From Curtobacterium flaccumfaciens pv. betae (GTDB lineage: Bacteria > Actinomycetota > Actinomycetes > Actinomycetales > Microbacteriaceae), in assembly GCF_026241855.1 (NCBI RefSeq), contig NZ_JAPJDC010000001.1:124001-188000 (forward strand): a stretch of DNA of 64,000 nt, written 5' to 3'. A program made the translations under genes and the position numbers. The notes beneath the pieces are model-generated. The model ran no database searches and was not told the origin of the DNA. It worked only from the letters and a program-made list of their open reading frames with translations. This document shows, in pieces, positions 1-9,375 of the stretch (position 1 is its first letter; every line of letters begins with the position of its first letter).

Positions 1-518
1 TCGACGTTCGACGACACGGTGTAGTCGTAGTGGATCGCGGCGCCCTCGGCCTCGATCCCGGTCCACGTCGTGACGGAGTCGACCTGCTTGGGCAGGTCGC
101 TCTGCTCGCGGATCTGCTCGACGGCCTTCGAGACCTTCTCTTCCGTGGAGTCGCTGAAGGCTGCGTTGAGGCCCTGGCGGACGAGGAACGCCACCACCAC
201 GGCGACGACGACGCCGAGCACCGAGATCAGGACGCGCTTGCCGCGGGACGATGACTTGGGCGGGGGTGCGTAGGGAGCGGCTCCGGCCGGGGCCTGGTAC
301 GGCTGGCCGGCGGGCGGCTGCTGCTGCGCGTACGGCTGGCCGGCGGGCGGCTGCTGCTGCTGCTGCTGCTGCTGCGCGTACGGCTGGCCGGCGGGCTGCT
401 GCTGGGGCTGGCCGGCGGGCTGCTGCGGGTACTGCTGGCCGGTCGGCTGGCCCGTGTTCGGCTGCCCGTCGTTCGGCTGCGGCTCGGACCCCGGGTAGGG
501 CGGCGGCGTGTTCGTCAT
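1..518 (-). CDS. Q/P-rich single-pass membrane protein, C-terminus cut by window edge
   Basis: The ATG is at 518 and the frame stays open to base 1, giving at least 172 residues. The first ~95 residues are low-complexity Pro/Gln/Gly/Tyr with repeats of the type AGQPYAQQQ, including a run of eight glutamines. A basic stretch (KSSSRGKR) and one hydrophobic helix (ISVLGVVVAVVVAFLV) follow, then an acidic extracytoplasmic part. This layout (disordered cytoplasmic N-terminus, one TM helix, small outer domain) is common in actinobacterial surface proteins, often with a DUF4190/DUF4333-like outer domain. The outer domain is too incomplete to assign, so function is unknown. Confidence 0.75.
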   Translation of the reverse strand, partial: MTNTPPPYPGSEPQPNDGQPNTGQPTGQQYPQQPAGQPQQQPAGQPYAQQQQQQQQPPAGQPYAQQQPPAGQPYQAPAGAAPYAPPPKSSSRGKRVLISVLGVVVAVVVAFLVRQGLNAAFSDSTEEKVSKAVEQIREQSDLPKQVDSVTTWTGIEAEGAAIHYDYTVSSNV

Positions 519-617
519 GGTTCCCCCTGGTGACGGTCCGCGGCGTGACACCGTGGTGCGGTGCCGGGTCCCTCCCCGACACGGGCCGCGGACACTGAAC
601 GGCCATTCAAGCACGCG

Positions 618-1415
618 TCAGGCGGATCGGCGTGCCGCCCAGCGCCCTTCCGACCGCAGGATCGCGAGCGGGAAGTCGAACGCGTGCGACACCGCCGACG
701 ACGTGATGACCTCGTCCGAGGTGCCCTGGGCCACGACGGCGCCGTCGCGGAGCAGCATCGCGTGCGACGTCGAGGCCGGCAGGTCCTCCAGATGGTGGGT
801 CACCATGACGCTGCCCAGCTCGGGGTGCCGGTGCCGCAGCGCGTCGACGGTCTCGAGCAGGTGCTCCCGTGCGGCGACGTCGAGGCCGGTCGCCGGCTCG
901 TCGAGCAGCAGCAGTTGGGGTTCGGACATCAGGGCACGGGCGATGAGGGCGCGTCCTCGCTCACCCTGCGACAGCACCGGCCAACGGGCGTCCCGTCGTG
1001 CGCTGAGTCCGACGTCGGCGATGTGCTGCTCGGCCAGCGCGACCTGCTCGGCCGAGGGCTCCCACCGCATCATGAGGTCCGTCGTGCCGGTCAGCCCGGT
1101 GAGCACCGTCTCGAGCACCGTGAGCGGCGACAGCATCCGGTGCCGAGGATCGACGTGGCCGATGTGCTCCCGGAGTTCGCGGACGTCGACGCGTCCGAGG
1201 CGGCGGCCGAGGACCTCGACCGTGCCGGCGGTGGGGTGACCGGTCGCGCCGAGGACGGCGAGCAACGTGGACTTGCCGGCACCGTTCGGTCCGAGCAGCG
1301 CCCAGTGCTCCCCGCGCCGGACGGTCAGGTCGACGTCGTGCAGCAGGTCGCGGCCGGAGCGCGTGACGCGGACCCCGGTGGCGTGGATCAGGACGTCGTC
1401 GTGCGCGTCGGTCAT
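618..1415 (-). CDS. ABC transporter ATP-binding protein, soluble, no permease beside it
   Basis: A 265-residue ABC ATPase. Walker A GPNGAGKST lies near residue 40, a variant signature LSQGERGR near 150, Walker B LLLLDEP near 170 and the switch His in MVTHHLED near 205. It resembles the YlmA/ModF-like single ATPases. The ATG at 1415 overlaps the stop of the upstream gene (ATGA), so it is the last gene of a three-gene operon with two GntR/FCD-type proteins. No membrane subunit is encoded nearby; it may work with a distant permease or as a soluble ATPase. Substrate unknown. Confidence 0.85.
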   Translation of the reverse strand: MTDAHDDVLIHATGVRVTRSGRDLLHDVDLTVRRGEHWALLGPNGAGKSTLLAVLGATGHPTAGTVEVLGRRLGRVDVRELREHIGHVDPRHRMLSPLTVLETVLTGLTGTTDLMMRWEPSAEQVALAEQHIADVGLSARRDARWPVLSQGERGRALIARALMSEPQLLLLDEPATGLDVAAREHLLETVDALRHRHPELGSVMVTHHLEDLPASTSHAMLLRDGAVVAQGTSDEVITSSAVSHAFDFPLAILRSEGRWAARRSA

Positions 1416-2734
1416 GACCCCATCGTGCCCCACCGCGCCGTGACGTCGTCCACGTGCGCCCGTGCGACGTCGACGAACCGGCGGGCCGCTGCCCAGGCGG
1501 CACCGACGTCTCCGCTGCCGGCCGCCGTGTCGAGCGCCAGCCAGAGCGCTTCTGCGTCCCACTGCCGGAACGCCGGGGCCTCGGGCAGCGCGTAGGCGAG
1601 CCGGGCCATCGCGAGGCGCAGAGCCTGACGGGTCCACCGGTTCCCGGACTGCTCCGACAGGAACCGCGTGACGGCGAACGCGCTCTCCGTGTAGCGGTGG
1701 TCGCGCACCTGGCCGTCCGCCCGCGCCCGTTCGACGAGCGCGCGGAACTCCTCGAGCGCGGGTCCCTGCAGGCCGGGCAGGACGTGGACGGCACCGTGCG
1801 TGAAGACGCCGGTGAGCAGTTCCATCGTGTCGCGCCAGGTCCCGAGCGACGGTTCCACGACGCGGTACCGGCCGCCGTCGTCCTCGACGAGCCCGAGGTC
1901 GTGCAGCCAGCGCATCCCGTCGATGACCTGCTCGGGTGGAGCACCGGTCCGGGTCACGAGTTCCTCGAGCGTGTGCCTGGACCCGACCGCCAACGCGCCG
2001 GAGCGGACGTGTCTGAGCAGGGCACGGTCGACCGGACCGACGCGGTGTTCGGTGGTGTCGTCCGCCGGGCGGCTCGTCCGCGGCACCCCGACGTTCCGCC
2101 GGTGGATCTCGAACAGCCCGTCGATGACCTCTGCAGCGGTGGTCACGATGCCCGGGTCGCCGGTGTCCACGGCGCGGCCGGTGGTCACGAACCAGGCGTG
2201 CACGTCGTGGACCGACCAGAGCTGGGTGGGGACGCGTGCCCACCGCATCCGCTCGAACGCACGCAGACCTAGGCTGCGCACCAGGGTGTTCGGGGAGTGC
2301 TCGAACCAGAACTGGCAGGCGGCGGAGAACGCCGTCGGGTACTCCGGCAACCGCAGGGCAGCGGTGGTGCGAGCTCGCGCGACCCGGCGATCGAGCTCGG
2401 CGCTCAGTTCGGGGGTGAGCGCCGGGATCGTGGCACGGAGTGCCGGACCGAGGAGCGAGACCCAGAAGTCCAGTGCGTCGGACAGGTCGGCGTCGGAGAG
2501 CTCCTCGTACTGCCACGTACCGTTCGGCTGGTGGACCAGGATGCCGAGGTCCTCGAGCCGTGCCGCCGCCGATCGGACGTCACCGAGCGAAGTGCCCCAC
2601 TCCCAGCTCAGTGCGTCGAGGTCGACGGACACCGGTCCGCGGGGGCCGGTCCGGACGTGGGCGAGCAGGGACGCGTAGGCGTCGTCGTGCACGGCCGCCC
2701 AGGGGTCGGCGTCACCCCACTCGCCGACGACCAT
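1412..2734 (-). CDS. Protein with two tandem degenerate GntR/FCD-like modules
   Basis: A 440-residue protein built as an internal duplication. Each half has a winged-helix-like segment (about 15-75 and 240-300) followed by an all-helical FCD-like domain. The halves share the motif FWFEHSPN...AFERMRW (first) and FLSEQSGN...AMARLAY (second). The same motif, FAVEHSGN...AMERVRF, occurs in the canonical GntR regulator just upstream. The recognition-helix motif of that regulator (SRTPIREA) is replaced by SLGDVRSA and PPEQVIDG, so specific DNA binding may be lost. It lies 3 bp after the GntR stop and overlaps the ABC ATPase start by 4 bp. A role as co-regulator or ligand-binding partner is inference. 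Confidence 0.7.
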   Translation of the reverse strand: MVVGEWGDADPWAAVHDDAYASLLAHVRTGPRGPVSVDLDALSWEWGTSLGDVRSAAARLEDLGILVHQPNGTWQYEELSDADLSDALDFWVSLLGPALRATIPALTPELSAELDRRVARARTTAALRLPEYPTAFSAACQFWFEHSPNTLVRSLGLRAFERMRWARVPTQLWSVHDVHAWFVTTGRAVDTGDPGIVTTAAEVIDGLFEIHRRNVGVPRTSRPADDTTEHRVGPVDRALLRHVRSGALAVGSRHTLEELVTRTGAPPEQVIDGMRWLHDLGLVEDDGGRYRVVEPSLGTWRDTMELLTGVFTHGAVHVLPGLQGPALEEFRALVERARADGQVRDHRYTESAFAVTRFLSEQSGNRWTRQALRLAMARLAYALPEAPAFRQWDAEALWLALDTAAGSGDVGAAWAAARRFVDVARAHVDDVTARWGTMGS

Positions 2735-2737
2735 GGG

Positions 2738-3406
2738 TCAGCCGCGGTCGGCGCGGACCGCCTCGATGTGCTGTTCGAAGTTGCGGGTGAGGGCTCGTCC
2801 GGCCTCGGCAGCGCCTTCGCCGTCGCGCTCGGTGAGCGCTTCACGCAGGATCGAGAAGAACGCCTCGGACCCGTACTGCTCGAACGCCGGCGTGGGGTTG
2901 AGCGTGAAGCGGACCCGCTCCATGGCGCCGACGGCCGCGTTCTGCACCAGGGGGTTCCCGGAGTGCTCGACGGCGAACTCGATGATCTCGGTGAGGGCAC
3001 CGCTGAAGCCGTAGTCCCGCACCTTGCGCATGCGGTCGGCCTTGTCGAGCAGCACGGTGAGGGCTTCGACGTCCTCGTCGCTGTACTCGGGGACGCCCCA
3101 GCGCAGGCTGAGCTCGAAGAACCCGGCGGTCGCGCGGGTCGCGATGACCCAGTCCTCGAACGTCGGGGTGGCGACGCGGGTGTACCGGTTCGCCTCCATC
3201 TCGACCAGGCCGATGTCGACGAGCTTCGCGATCGCCTCGCGGATCGGGGTGCGACTCACACCCAGCCACTGGACCAGCTCGTCGTCGTTCAGGCGCTCGC
3301 CGTGCTGCAGTGTGCCGTCGCGCAGGGCCGCGAGCATCTTGTCGTAGACGACGTCGCGCAGGAGCTTCCGGGGAGAACTCTCCACGGTGGACTTGGGGAC
3401 CGGCAT
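2738..3406 (-). CDS. GntR-family (FadR/FCD) transcriptional regulator
   Basis: A 222-residue regulator. The N-terminal winged helix contains the classic motif SRTPIREAIAKL (about residues 50-62), and an FCD-type helical effector domain fills residues ~90-215. The start at 3406 is preceded by GAGGAG. It heads an operon with the double-module protein and an ABC ATPase. A 12-bp perfect palindrome lies about 52-63 bp upstream of the start codon and is a candidate autoregulatory operator. The ligand is unknown; FCD domains usually bind small carboxylates, often with a metal. Confidence 0.88.
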   Translation of the reverse strand: MPVPKSTVESSPRKLLRDVVYDKMLAALRDGTLQHGERLNDDELVQWLGVSRTPIREAIAKLVDIGLVEMEANRYTRVATPTFEDWVIATRATAGFFELSLRWGVPEYSDEDVEALTVLLDKADRMRKVRDYGFSGALTEIIEFAVEHSGNPLVQNAAVGAMERVRFTLNPTPAFEQYGSEAFFSILREALTERDGEGAAEAGRALTRNFEQHIEAVRADRG

Positions 3407-3457
3407 GTCATCTCCTCGAGGACGAAATCGACACTCGAAATCCTAGCGTGCCAATAT

Positions 3458-3469
3458 GCAAACGTTTGC
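3458..3469. promoter_or_regulatory. 12-bp palindromic operator candidate
   Basis: GCAAACGTTTGC is perfectly palindromic and lies between the divergent-facing start of gntR (3406, minus strand) and the stop of the AcuI-like gene. It sits upstream of a TAGGAT -10-like hexamer read toward gntR. The AT-rich centre and position fit a GntR- or LacI-type operator controlling the gntR operon. The binding protein is inferred from proximity only. Confidence 0.5.
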
Positions 3470-3498
3470 TAAATCAACCGCTCGGCGAGGATGCCGGA

Positions 3499-4476
3499 TC
3501 AGCCCGCCACGGCGACGACCGTCCGACCGTGCACCTTTCCCGCGACGACCTCGGCCCCCACCGCGATGGCCTGCTCGGGCGTGACCGTTCGGGTGACGTC
3601 GGCCAGGAGCGCCGCGTCGAGGTCGGACGCGAGCCGGTCCCACGCTCGACGCCGGAGCTCGAGCGGGGCGTCGACGGAGTTGATCCCGAGCAGCGACACC
3701 GACCGCAGGATGAACGGCAGCACGGTCGTCGGCAGTGCGGAGTCCTGCGCCAGCCCGCACGCTGTCACGGCACCACCCCACCGGGTCGAGGCCAGGACGT
3801 TCGCCAGCGTGGCCCCGCCGACGCTGTCCACCGCTCCGGCCCAGGTGGCACGCTGCATCGGCTTGCCCGGCTCGGACAGGGTGCCGCGGTCGACCACCTC
3901 GGTGGCCCCGAGTCGGCGGAGCGAGTCCGTGTTGGCTGCGCGACCGGTCGACGCCGTGACCCGGTACCCGCGCGCCGCGAGGAGCGCGATCGCCACGGTG
4001 CCGACCCCGCCGGATGCCCCGGTCACCAGCACCGGCCCGTCGTCCGGCGCGACGAAGCGCTCCAACGCCAGCACACTGAGCATCGCCGTGAACCCCGCGG
4101 TGCCGATGGCCGCCGCGAACGAGTCGTCGATCGCCTCGGGCAGTACGACGAGCGACCCGGACGGCACCACGGCCTGCGTTGCCCAGCCCCCGTGCCGGGT
4201 CTCACCCAGGCCAGCGCCGTTCAACACCACCCGGTCACCGATCGCGACCTCGTGCACGCCCGGCCCGAGCCCCGACACCGTGCCGACGACGTCGATCCCC
4301 GGCACGAGTGGATCGAGCCGGGCGACACCGGGGTTCCGTGCGAGGGCCAGGCCGTCCTTGTAGTTGACGCTCGAGTACGTGACGTCGACGAGGGCCTCGC
4401 CCTCGGCCGGATCCGGCAGGTCGACGTCGGTGACGGTGGGCGGGGCTGTGCTGGACACGAGGACGGCGCGGGTCAT
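3499..4476 (-). CDS. Acrylyl-CoA reductase/quinone oxidoreductase-like MDR protein (AcuI/YhdH type)
   Basis: A 325-residue medium-chain dehydrogenase/reductase without zinc ligands. It has a GroES-like N-terminal domain with SSVNYKDGLA and a Rossmann motif TGASGGVGTVAIALLA near residue 150. Sequence and length match the YhdH/AcuI family, which reduces acryloyl-CoA with NADPH; quinone or enone reduction is possible. The start at 4476 is supported by TAGCGT followed by exactly 7 nt, a leaderless promoter arrangement. It appears to be transcribed alone. Confidence 0.82.
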   Translation of the reverse strand: MTRAVLVSSTAPPTVTDVDLPDPAEGEALVDVTYSSVNYKDGLALARNPGVARLDPLVPGIDVVGTVSGLGPGVHEVAIGDRVVLNGAGLGETRHGGWATQAVVPSGSLVVLPEAIDDSFAAAIGTAGFTAMLSVLALERFVAPDDGPVLVTGASGGVGTVAIALLAARGYRVTASTGRAANTDSLRRLGATEVVDRGTLSEPGKPMQRATWAGAVDSVGGATLANVLASTRWGGAVTACGLAQDSALPTTVLPFILRSVSLLGINSVDAPLELRRRAWDRLASDLDAALLADVTRTVTPEQAIAVGAEVVAGKVHGRTVVAVAG

Positions 4477-4505
4477 GCGCCGGACGCTACCCCGGGCCTC
4501 CCGGC

Positions 4506-4744
4506 GGCCTGCCCGTTCTTTCCCAGAACGCGTGCGATGCCTGGTGGATTCGGGCGTACCGGGTCAGAACAACCGACCAGGTACGCCTGCTTCGACCCGG
4601 TACGCCCGATCTGACCCGGCGCAGGGTCGGCGGGCGCCTCGGCCTGTCCGTTCTTTCCCAGAACGCGTGCGATGCCTGGTGGATTCGGGCGTACCGGGTC
4701 AGAAGAACCGACCAGGTACGCCCGATTCAACCCGGTACGCCCGA
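4506..4744. repeat. Two tandem copies of a 104-bp intergenic repeat (family A)
   Basis: Copies at 4506-4609 and 4641-4744 (135-bp offset) differ at only a few positions. Each begins around CCGTTCTTTCCCAGAACG and contains GGGCGTACC followed by two GGTACGCC elements, so it can fold back on itself. A diverged third copy lies at 30940-31040. This fills the 311-bp gap between pfkA and the AcuI-like gene; I see no gene here. Confidence 0.85.
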
Positions 4745-4787
4745 AACCGCCCCAGCCCAGCCCCGACCCCGCCCCAGCCCGCCCCAC

Positions 4788-5816
<1,029 letters not shown>

Positions 5817-5891
5817 GGTGAACTTCCGTCGTCGGGTGGTGGGGATCAGTGCCCATCATGACTGACGGTGGTTCCGCATTACCATCCCCGT

Positions 5892-6857
5892 GTGTCCCTG
5901 CTCGCTTCCGCCGCCGTCGACGCCGCTGGTGCGTCCAGTGACGCGTCTCGCGTCGACACGGTGTACCGGCCTGGAGGCGCGGTGGACGTCGCGTCGACCC
6001 TGCGGCCCCTGCAGCGCGGCTCCGGCGACCCGGCCTTCCAGGTGGTCGGCGGCGTCGTGTGGCTCGCGCTGCGCACGCCCTCCGGTCCCGCCTCCGTGGC
6101 GATCCGGCGGGCCGGCGACACCATCGCGGTGTCGGCGTGGGGCAGCGGAGCCCCGTGGGCGGTCGAGCACGCCCCCGATCTGCTCGGACGCGGCGACGAC
6201 TGGTCGTCGTTCGACGTCTCCGGCAACGAGTTCCTCGCCGCGGCACGACACCGGCAGCCCGGGCTCCGGCTGCTCCGCACGAACACCGTGGTCGCGATGC
6301 TCGTGCCGGCGATCATGGAGCAGAAGGTGACCTCGCGCCAGGCGTGGGGCGCGTGGCGGTACCTGCTCCGTCGGCACGGCACCCCGGCGCCCGGTCCGGC
6401 ACCCGCGGGCATGATGGTGCCGCCGGACGCTCCGACGTGGGCGCGGATCCCGAGCTGGGAGTGGCACCGGGCGGGCATCGAACCGGGGCGCTCGGCCACC
6501 GTGATGCGCGCCGTGAAGCTCGCGCCGGCACTCGAACGGAGCCTGGTGCACGGCCGCGGCGGCGAGGTCGTGTCCACGAAGCTGCAGTCGATCCCCGGGG
6601 TCGGTCGGTGGACCGCCGCCGAGACCGCCCAGCGCTCCCACGGTGACCCGGACTCACCGAGCGTGGGGGACTTCCACGTGCCGGCGCTCGTCGGGTGGGC
6701 ACTGACCGGTGCCCCGGTGGACGACGACGGGATGCTCGAGCTGCTCGAACCCTGGCGCGGGCACCGGGAGCGTGTCGTGCGGTTGATCGGCGGCTCCGGG
6801 TTCCGGAAGCCGTCGTTCGGGCCGCGGATCACGATCCAGGACCACCGGGGGCACTGA
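5892..6857 (+). CDS. HhH-GPD DNA glycosylase (AlkA-like 3-methyladenine glycosylase)
   Basis: A 321-residue base-excision repair enzyme. The helix-hairpin-helix LQSIPGVGRWTAAE near residue 235 is followed by VGDFHVP, whose Asp is the catalytic residue of the HhH-GPD superfamily. The family removes alkylated purines from DNA. An in-frame GTG at 5868 would add eight residues. GTG 5892 is chosen because TACCAT ends exactly 6 nt before it, the leaderless promoter spacing seen repeatedly in this window. It converges on an epimerase gene across a hairpin repeat. Confidence 0.82.
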   Translation: MSLLASAAVDAAGASSDASRVDTVYRPGGAVDVASTLRPLQRGSGDPAFQVVGGVVWLALRTPSGPASVAIRRAGDTIAVSAWGSGAPWAVEHAPDLLGRGDDWSSFDVSGNEFLAAARHRQPGLRLLRTNTVVAMLVPAIMEQKVTSRQAWGAWRYLLRRHGTPAPGPAPAGMMVPPDAPTWARIPSWEWHRAGIEPGRSATVMRAVKLAPALERSLVHGRGGEVVSTKLQSIPGVGRWTAAETAQRSHGDPDSPSVGDFHVPALVGWALTGAPVDDDGMLELLEPWRGHRERVVRLIGGSGFRKPSFGPRITIQDHRGH

Positions 6858-6891
6858 GCGCGTCTGTCGGGCGGGTGTGTGGGTCCGCAAA

Positions 6892-6951
6892 ACACCGGTG
6901 TTCGCGCTTTGCACACCGGCACGTGGGTGTTCGGAGTGCGAACACCGGTGT
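6892..6951. repeat. Inverted repeat, family B (14-bp arms)
   Basis: Arms 6892-6905 and 6938-6951 are perfect inverted copies containing the palindrome ACACCGGTGT. The same element, with 20-bp arms, is at 24413-24482. It lies between two convergent genes, so a bidirectional terminator or transcription barrier is likely. No U-tract is evident. Confidence 0.75.
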
Positions 6952-6962
6952 CCCGCAGGGCG

Positions 6963-7820
6963 TCAGGGGTGGCGGGTGCCCTCGCCCGCCAGCACGGCGC
7001 GGTAGCCCTCGCGGAACGTCGGGTACCGCGGTGTCCATCCCGTCGACCGGAGCAGCGCGTTCGACAGGCGCTTGTCGCCGCCGGCCTGCCGCGCGTCACC
7101 GTCGCCCGTCGACGGCTCGGCGACGTGGAGTTCCTCGGCCAGGAACCGCAGCACGTCGTCCAGCCGACTCGGCTCGTCGTCGGTGCCCAGGTAGAGCGGT
7201 GCCGGATCCGGCAGCGCCGCCAGGTGCACGAGCGCTGCTGCGGCGTCGTCGCGGTGGATGCGGTTCGTGTGCGGTGAGGTCCCCGGTGCCAGCCGTGCGG
7301 CACCGGACCGCACCTGGTCGATGAGCCGCTCGCGGCCCGGACCGTAGACGCCCGACAACCGCACCAGCACGGCGCCGGGAGCGCGCTCGCGCAGCAGGAC
7401 CTCGGCCTCGACCAGGACCTCGGCGGTCGGGGTCGCCCCGCGCGCGGGTGTCTCCTCGGTGACCTCGCTGCCGTCCGAGACGTCGTACACGGCGGTCGAG
7501 GACACGACGAGCACCCGGGGGTCGGCCTCCGAGGCGTCGATGCCGTCGAGCACGTTGCGCAGCCCGTCGACGTAGGTGGCGCGGTACTCGTCGACGTCGC
7601 GGCTGCCAGCGGCGAAGGCCACGACGACGACGCTCGTGTCGGCCGGGATCTCGGGGAGCTCGTGTCGAAGGTCGACGCTCCGGCCGGTGATCGGCGCGGG
7701 GATCAGCTCGGCGCGGCGGCGGAGTCCGATCACGTGGTGGCCCAGGTCGGCGAAGCGCAGGCCGGCTTCGGTCCCGAGGTCGCCGCATCCGGCGATGACG
7801 ACTGTCGTGGAGTTCTGCAC
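6963..7820 (-). CDS. NAD(P)-dependent epimerase/dehydratase-like SDR protein
   Basis: About 285 residues of an atypical extended short-chain dehydrogenase. The Rossmann motif VVIAGCGDLGTEAG is at the N-terminus, VVSSTAVYDVSDG lies mid-protein, and VRLSGVYGPGRERLI resembles the YeeZ/WcaG group. GTG 7820 is preferred because AAGG lies ~10 nt upstream; an in-frame ATG at 7844 is the alternative. The substrate is unknown; a nucleotide sugar or similar is typical of the family. It is divergent from the secreted propeller gene. Confidence 0.72.
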   Translation of the reverse strand: MQNSTTVVIAGCGDLGTEAGLRFADLGHHVIGLRRRAELIPAPITGRSVDLRHELPEIPADTSVVVVAFAAGSRDVDEYRATYVDGLRNVLDGIDASEADPRVLVVSSTAVYDVSDGSEVTEETPARGATPTAEVLVEAEVLLRERAPGAVLVRLSGVYGPGRERLIDQVRSGAARLAPGTSPHTNRIHRDDAAAALVHLAALPDPAPLYLGTDDEPSRLDDVLRFLAEELHVAEPSTGDGDARQAGGDKRLSNALLRSTGWTPRYPTFREGYRAVLAGEGTRHP

Positions 7821-7865
7821 GGCTCGACCTTGGCACGGTCTCATGGTGGAAGGCGGGGAGCTTGG

Positions 7866-7880
7866 TGATAATGGTTCTCA
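7866..7880. promoter_or_regulatory. Zur-box-like palindrome
   Basis: TGATAATGGTTCTCA is a 7-1-7 imperfect inverted repeat. It matches the actinobacterial Zur/Fur-family consensus TGATAATGATTATCA at 13 of 15 positions. It lies 40 bp upstream of the secreted beta-propeller gene. By family knowledge Zur represses zinc-uptake genes when zinc is plentiful; that Zur binds here is inference. Confidence 0.55.
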
Positions 7881-7919
7881 ACTGGATGATCACCGTCCGG
7901 TCTTCTCGACAGGAGTTCC

Positions 7920-9284
7920 ATGTCCCCTCGATCCCTGCGTCTCCTCCCCGCGCTCGTCCTGGCCGGGCTCGTCCCGCTCGTCGGCACCGCGATCGCCGTC
8001 CCCGCGTCGGCTGCACCCGCCGTGACCCGGACCGCCCACCACAGCTGGCTCGTCACGGCTGACCCGACGGCGAAGCGCGTGTACGTCAACGACGCCGTCA
8101 CGGGCAGGCGGACCGCCACCCTGAGCGGGATCGAGTTCGGCACCCACGCGGGCTCCGTGCAGCTCGGCCACGGGCGGATCGCGTTCATGGACGAGTCGAA
8201 GCCGCAGCTCGACGTCATGGCGATCGGTCCCCGCGGCACCGCGCGGATCTCGCAGCACTACGCGATCCCGAACGCCGACAAGCGCTGGGAGCGTGCCGGC
8301 TGGCTGTCGACCGACACCGCGCGCCGGCACCTGGCGGTCGGCTCCGACTTCGACGGCTCCGAGCGGCAGCGGGTCACCGTCATCGACCTCCGACGGAAGA
8401 CGGAGCGCACCGCACAGATCGACACCTCGGCGGTGCAACTCGCGACCACGGGCAAGCGCGGCACCGAAGAGGTCGAGACGTTCCTGGTCGGCAGCCCCCT
8501 GCGCCTGGTCGTCACCGCGGGCGGACGCCTCGACGCCTACTCCGTGTCCGCGATCATGCGCGGCGCGACGCACCCGCGCCCCGTCGCGACCACGCCCCTC
8601 GGCGCCTACCCGCACGGCCCGATCGTCAACGCCACGGGGACGGTGATCGGCTCCGACCTGGCCGCCGGCGTGCAGACCGTCCGGGTGACGCGGACCGGCT
8701 TCACGGGATCCCGGTCCGTCGCGTACCCGAAGCCGAGCGTGCAGAGCTACCGCCCCCGCACGGCGCCGGACGGGACGACCGTGGTCGGCACCCAGGCCGG
8801 CAGCACGGCTGCGGGCACCCCGTGGAACGCCGTCCCCGCGTACCTGACCACCTCGTCGACGTCCTCGAGCAGGATCCGCAGCGTCGACCTCGGCACCGGG
8901 TCCTTCACCCGTGTCGCCGTCACCGCCCGGTTCGCCGCCGTCGCGCTGACGTCGGGCACCGGAGACTCGCTCGTCCTGGTGCGGAAGCAGACCGACGGTG
9001 TCTACTCCGGCCCGACGACCTCGGTCCCGCTCACGCCGTTGCGCAAGGGTCCCGTCGCCGGACAGTCGGCCGCCGGGGCCTCGGTGCGGTTCACCGCGGC
9101 GACCGACGACGGCCGCAGTGTGTTCGTGACGCGGGGCGACGAGGGGGAGATCACCCAGATCGACACCACCGGCACGAAGCCCTCGGTGCTGCGCACCATC
9201 ACGCTGCCCACGGCGCTCGCCGGGGGTGGGTACCTGACGACGGTCGACTCGACGGTGGCCCCGTACGACCTCAGCGGTCGCTGA
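7920..9284 (+). CDS. Secreted beta-propeller protein, possibly AztD-like zinc metallochaperone
   Basis: A 454-residue protein with a Sec signal peptide (RSLRLLPALVLAGLVPLVG... ending near ASAAP, ~residue 32). The rest is about 420 residues of WD40/YVTN-like beta-strand repeats with no enzymatic motif. The mature N-terminus starts with a His pair (TRTAHHSW), and further histidines lie in the early blades (FGTHAGSVQLGHGR). Actinobacterial AztD zinc chaperones are secreted propellers of similar size, and the Zur-like box 40 bp upstream fits zinc control. No aztABC genes are adjacent, so the zinc role is inference. The start follows AGGAG at 7911. Confidence 0.6.
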   Translation: MSPRSLRLLPALVLAGLVPLVGTAIAVPASAAPAVTRTAHHSWLVTADPTAKRVYVNDAVTGRRTATLSGIEFGTHAGSVQLGHGRIAFMDESKPQLDVMAIGPRGTARISQHYAIPNADKRWERAGWLSTDTARRHLAVGSDFDGSERQRVTVIDLRRKTERTAQIDTSAVQLATTGKRGTEEVETFLVGSPLRLVVTAGGRLDAYSVSAIMRGATHPRPVATTPLGAYPHGPIVNATGTVIGSDLAAGVQTVRVTRTGFTGSRSVAYPKPSVQSYRPRTAPDGTTVVGTQAGSTAAGTPWNAVPAYLTTSSTSSSRIRSVDLGTGSFTRVAVTARFAAVALTSGTGDSLVLVRKQTDGVYSGPTTSVPLTPLRKGPVAGQSAAGASVRFTAATDDGRSVFVTRGDEGEITQIDTTGTKPSVLRTITLPTALAGGGYLTTVDSTVAPYDLSGR

Positions 9285-9330
9285 CCGGCCGACCCGTCGG
9301 TGGGCCGAACCGCTGACTGACCGCCCGACC

Positions 9331-9364
9331 AGCCGCCGACCGCCCCTCGGGGTGGTCGGCGGCT
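9331..9364 (+). terminator. Hairpin terminator after the propeller gene
   Basis: 11-bp arms AGCCGCCGACC and its complement flank a 12-nt loop, 47 bp after the propeller stop. The right arm runs into the TAGGGT -10 hexamer of the next gene. Confidence 0.6.
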
Positions 9365-9375
9365 AGGGTCCTGGT

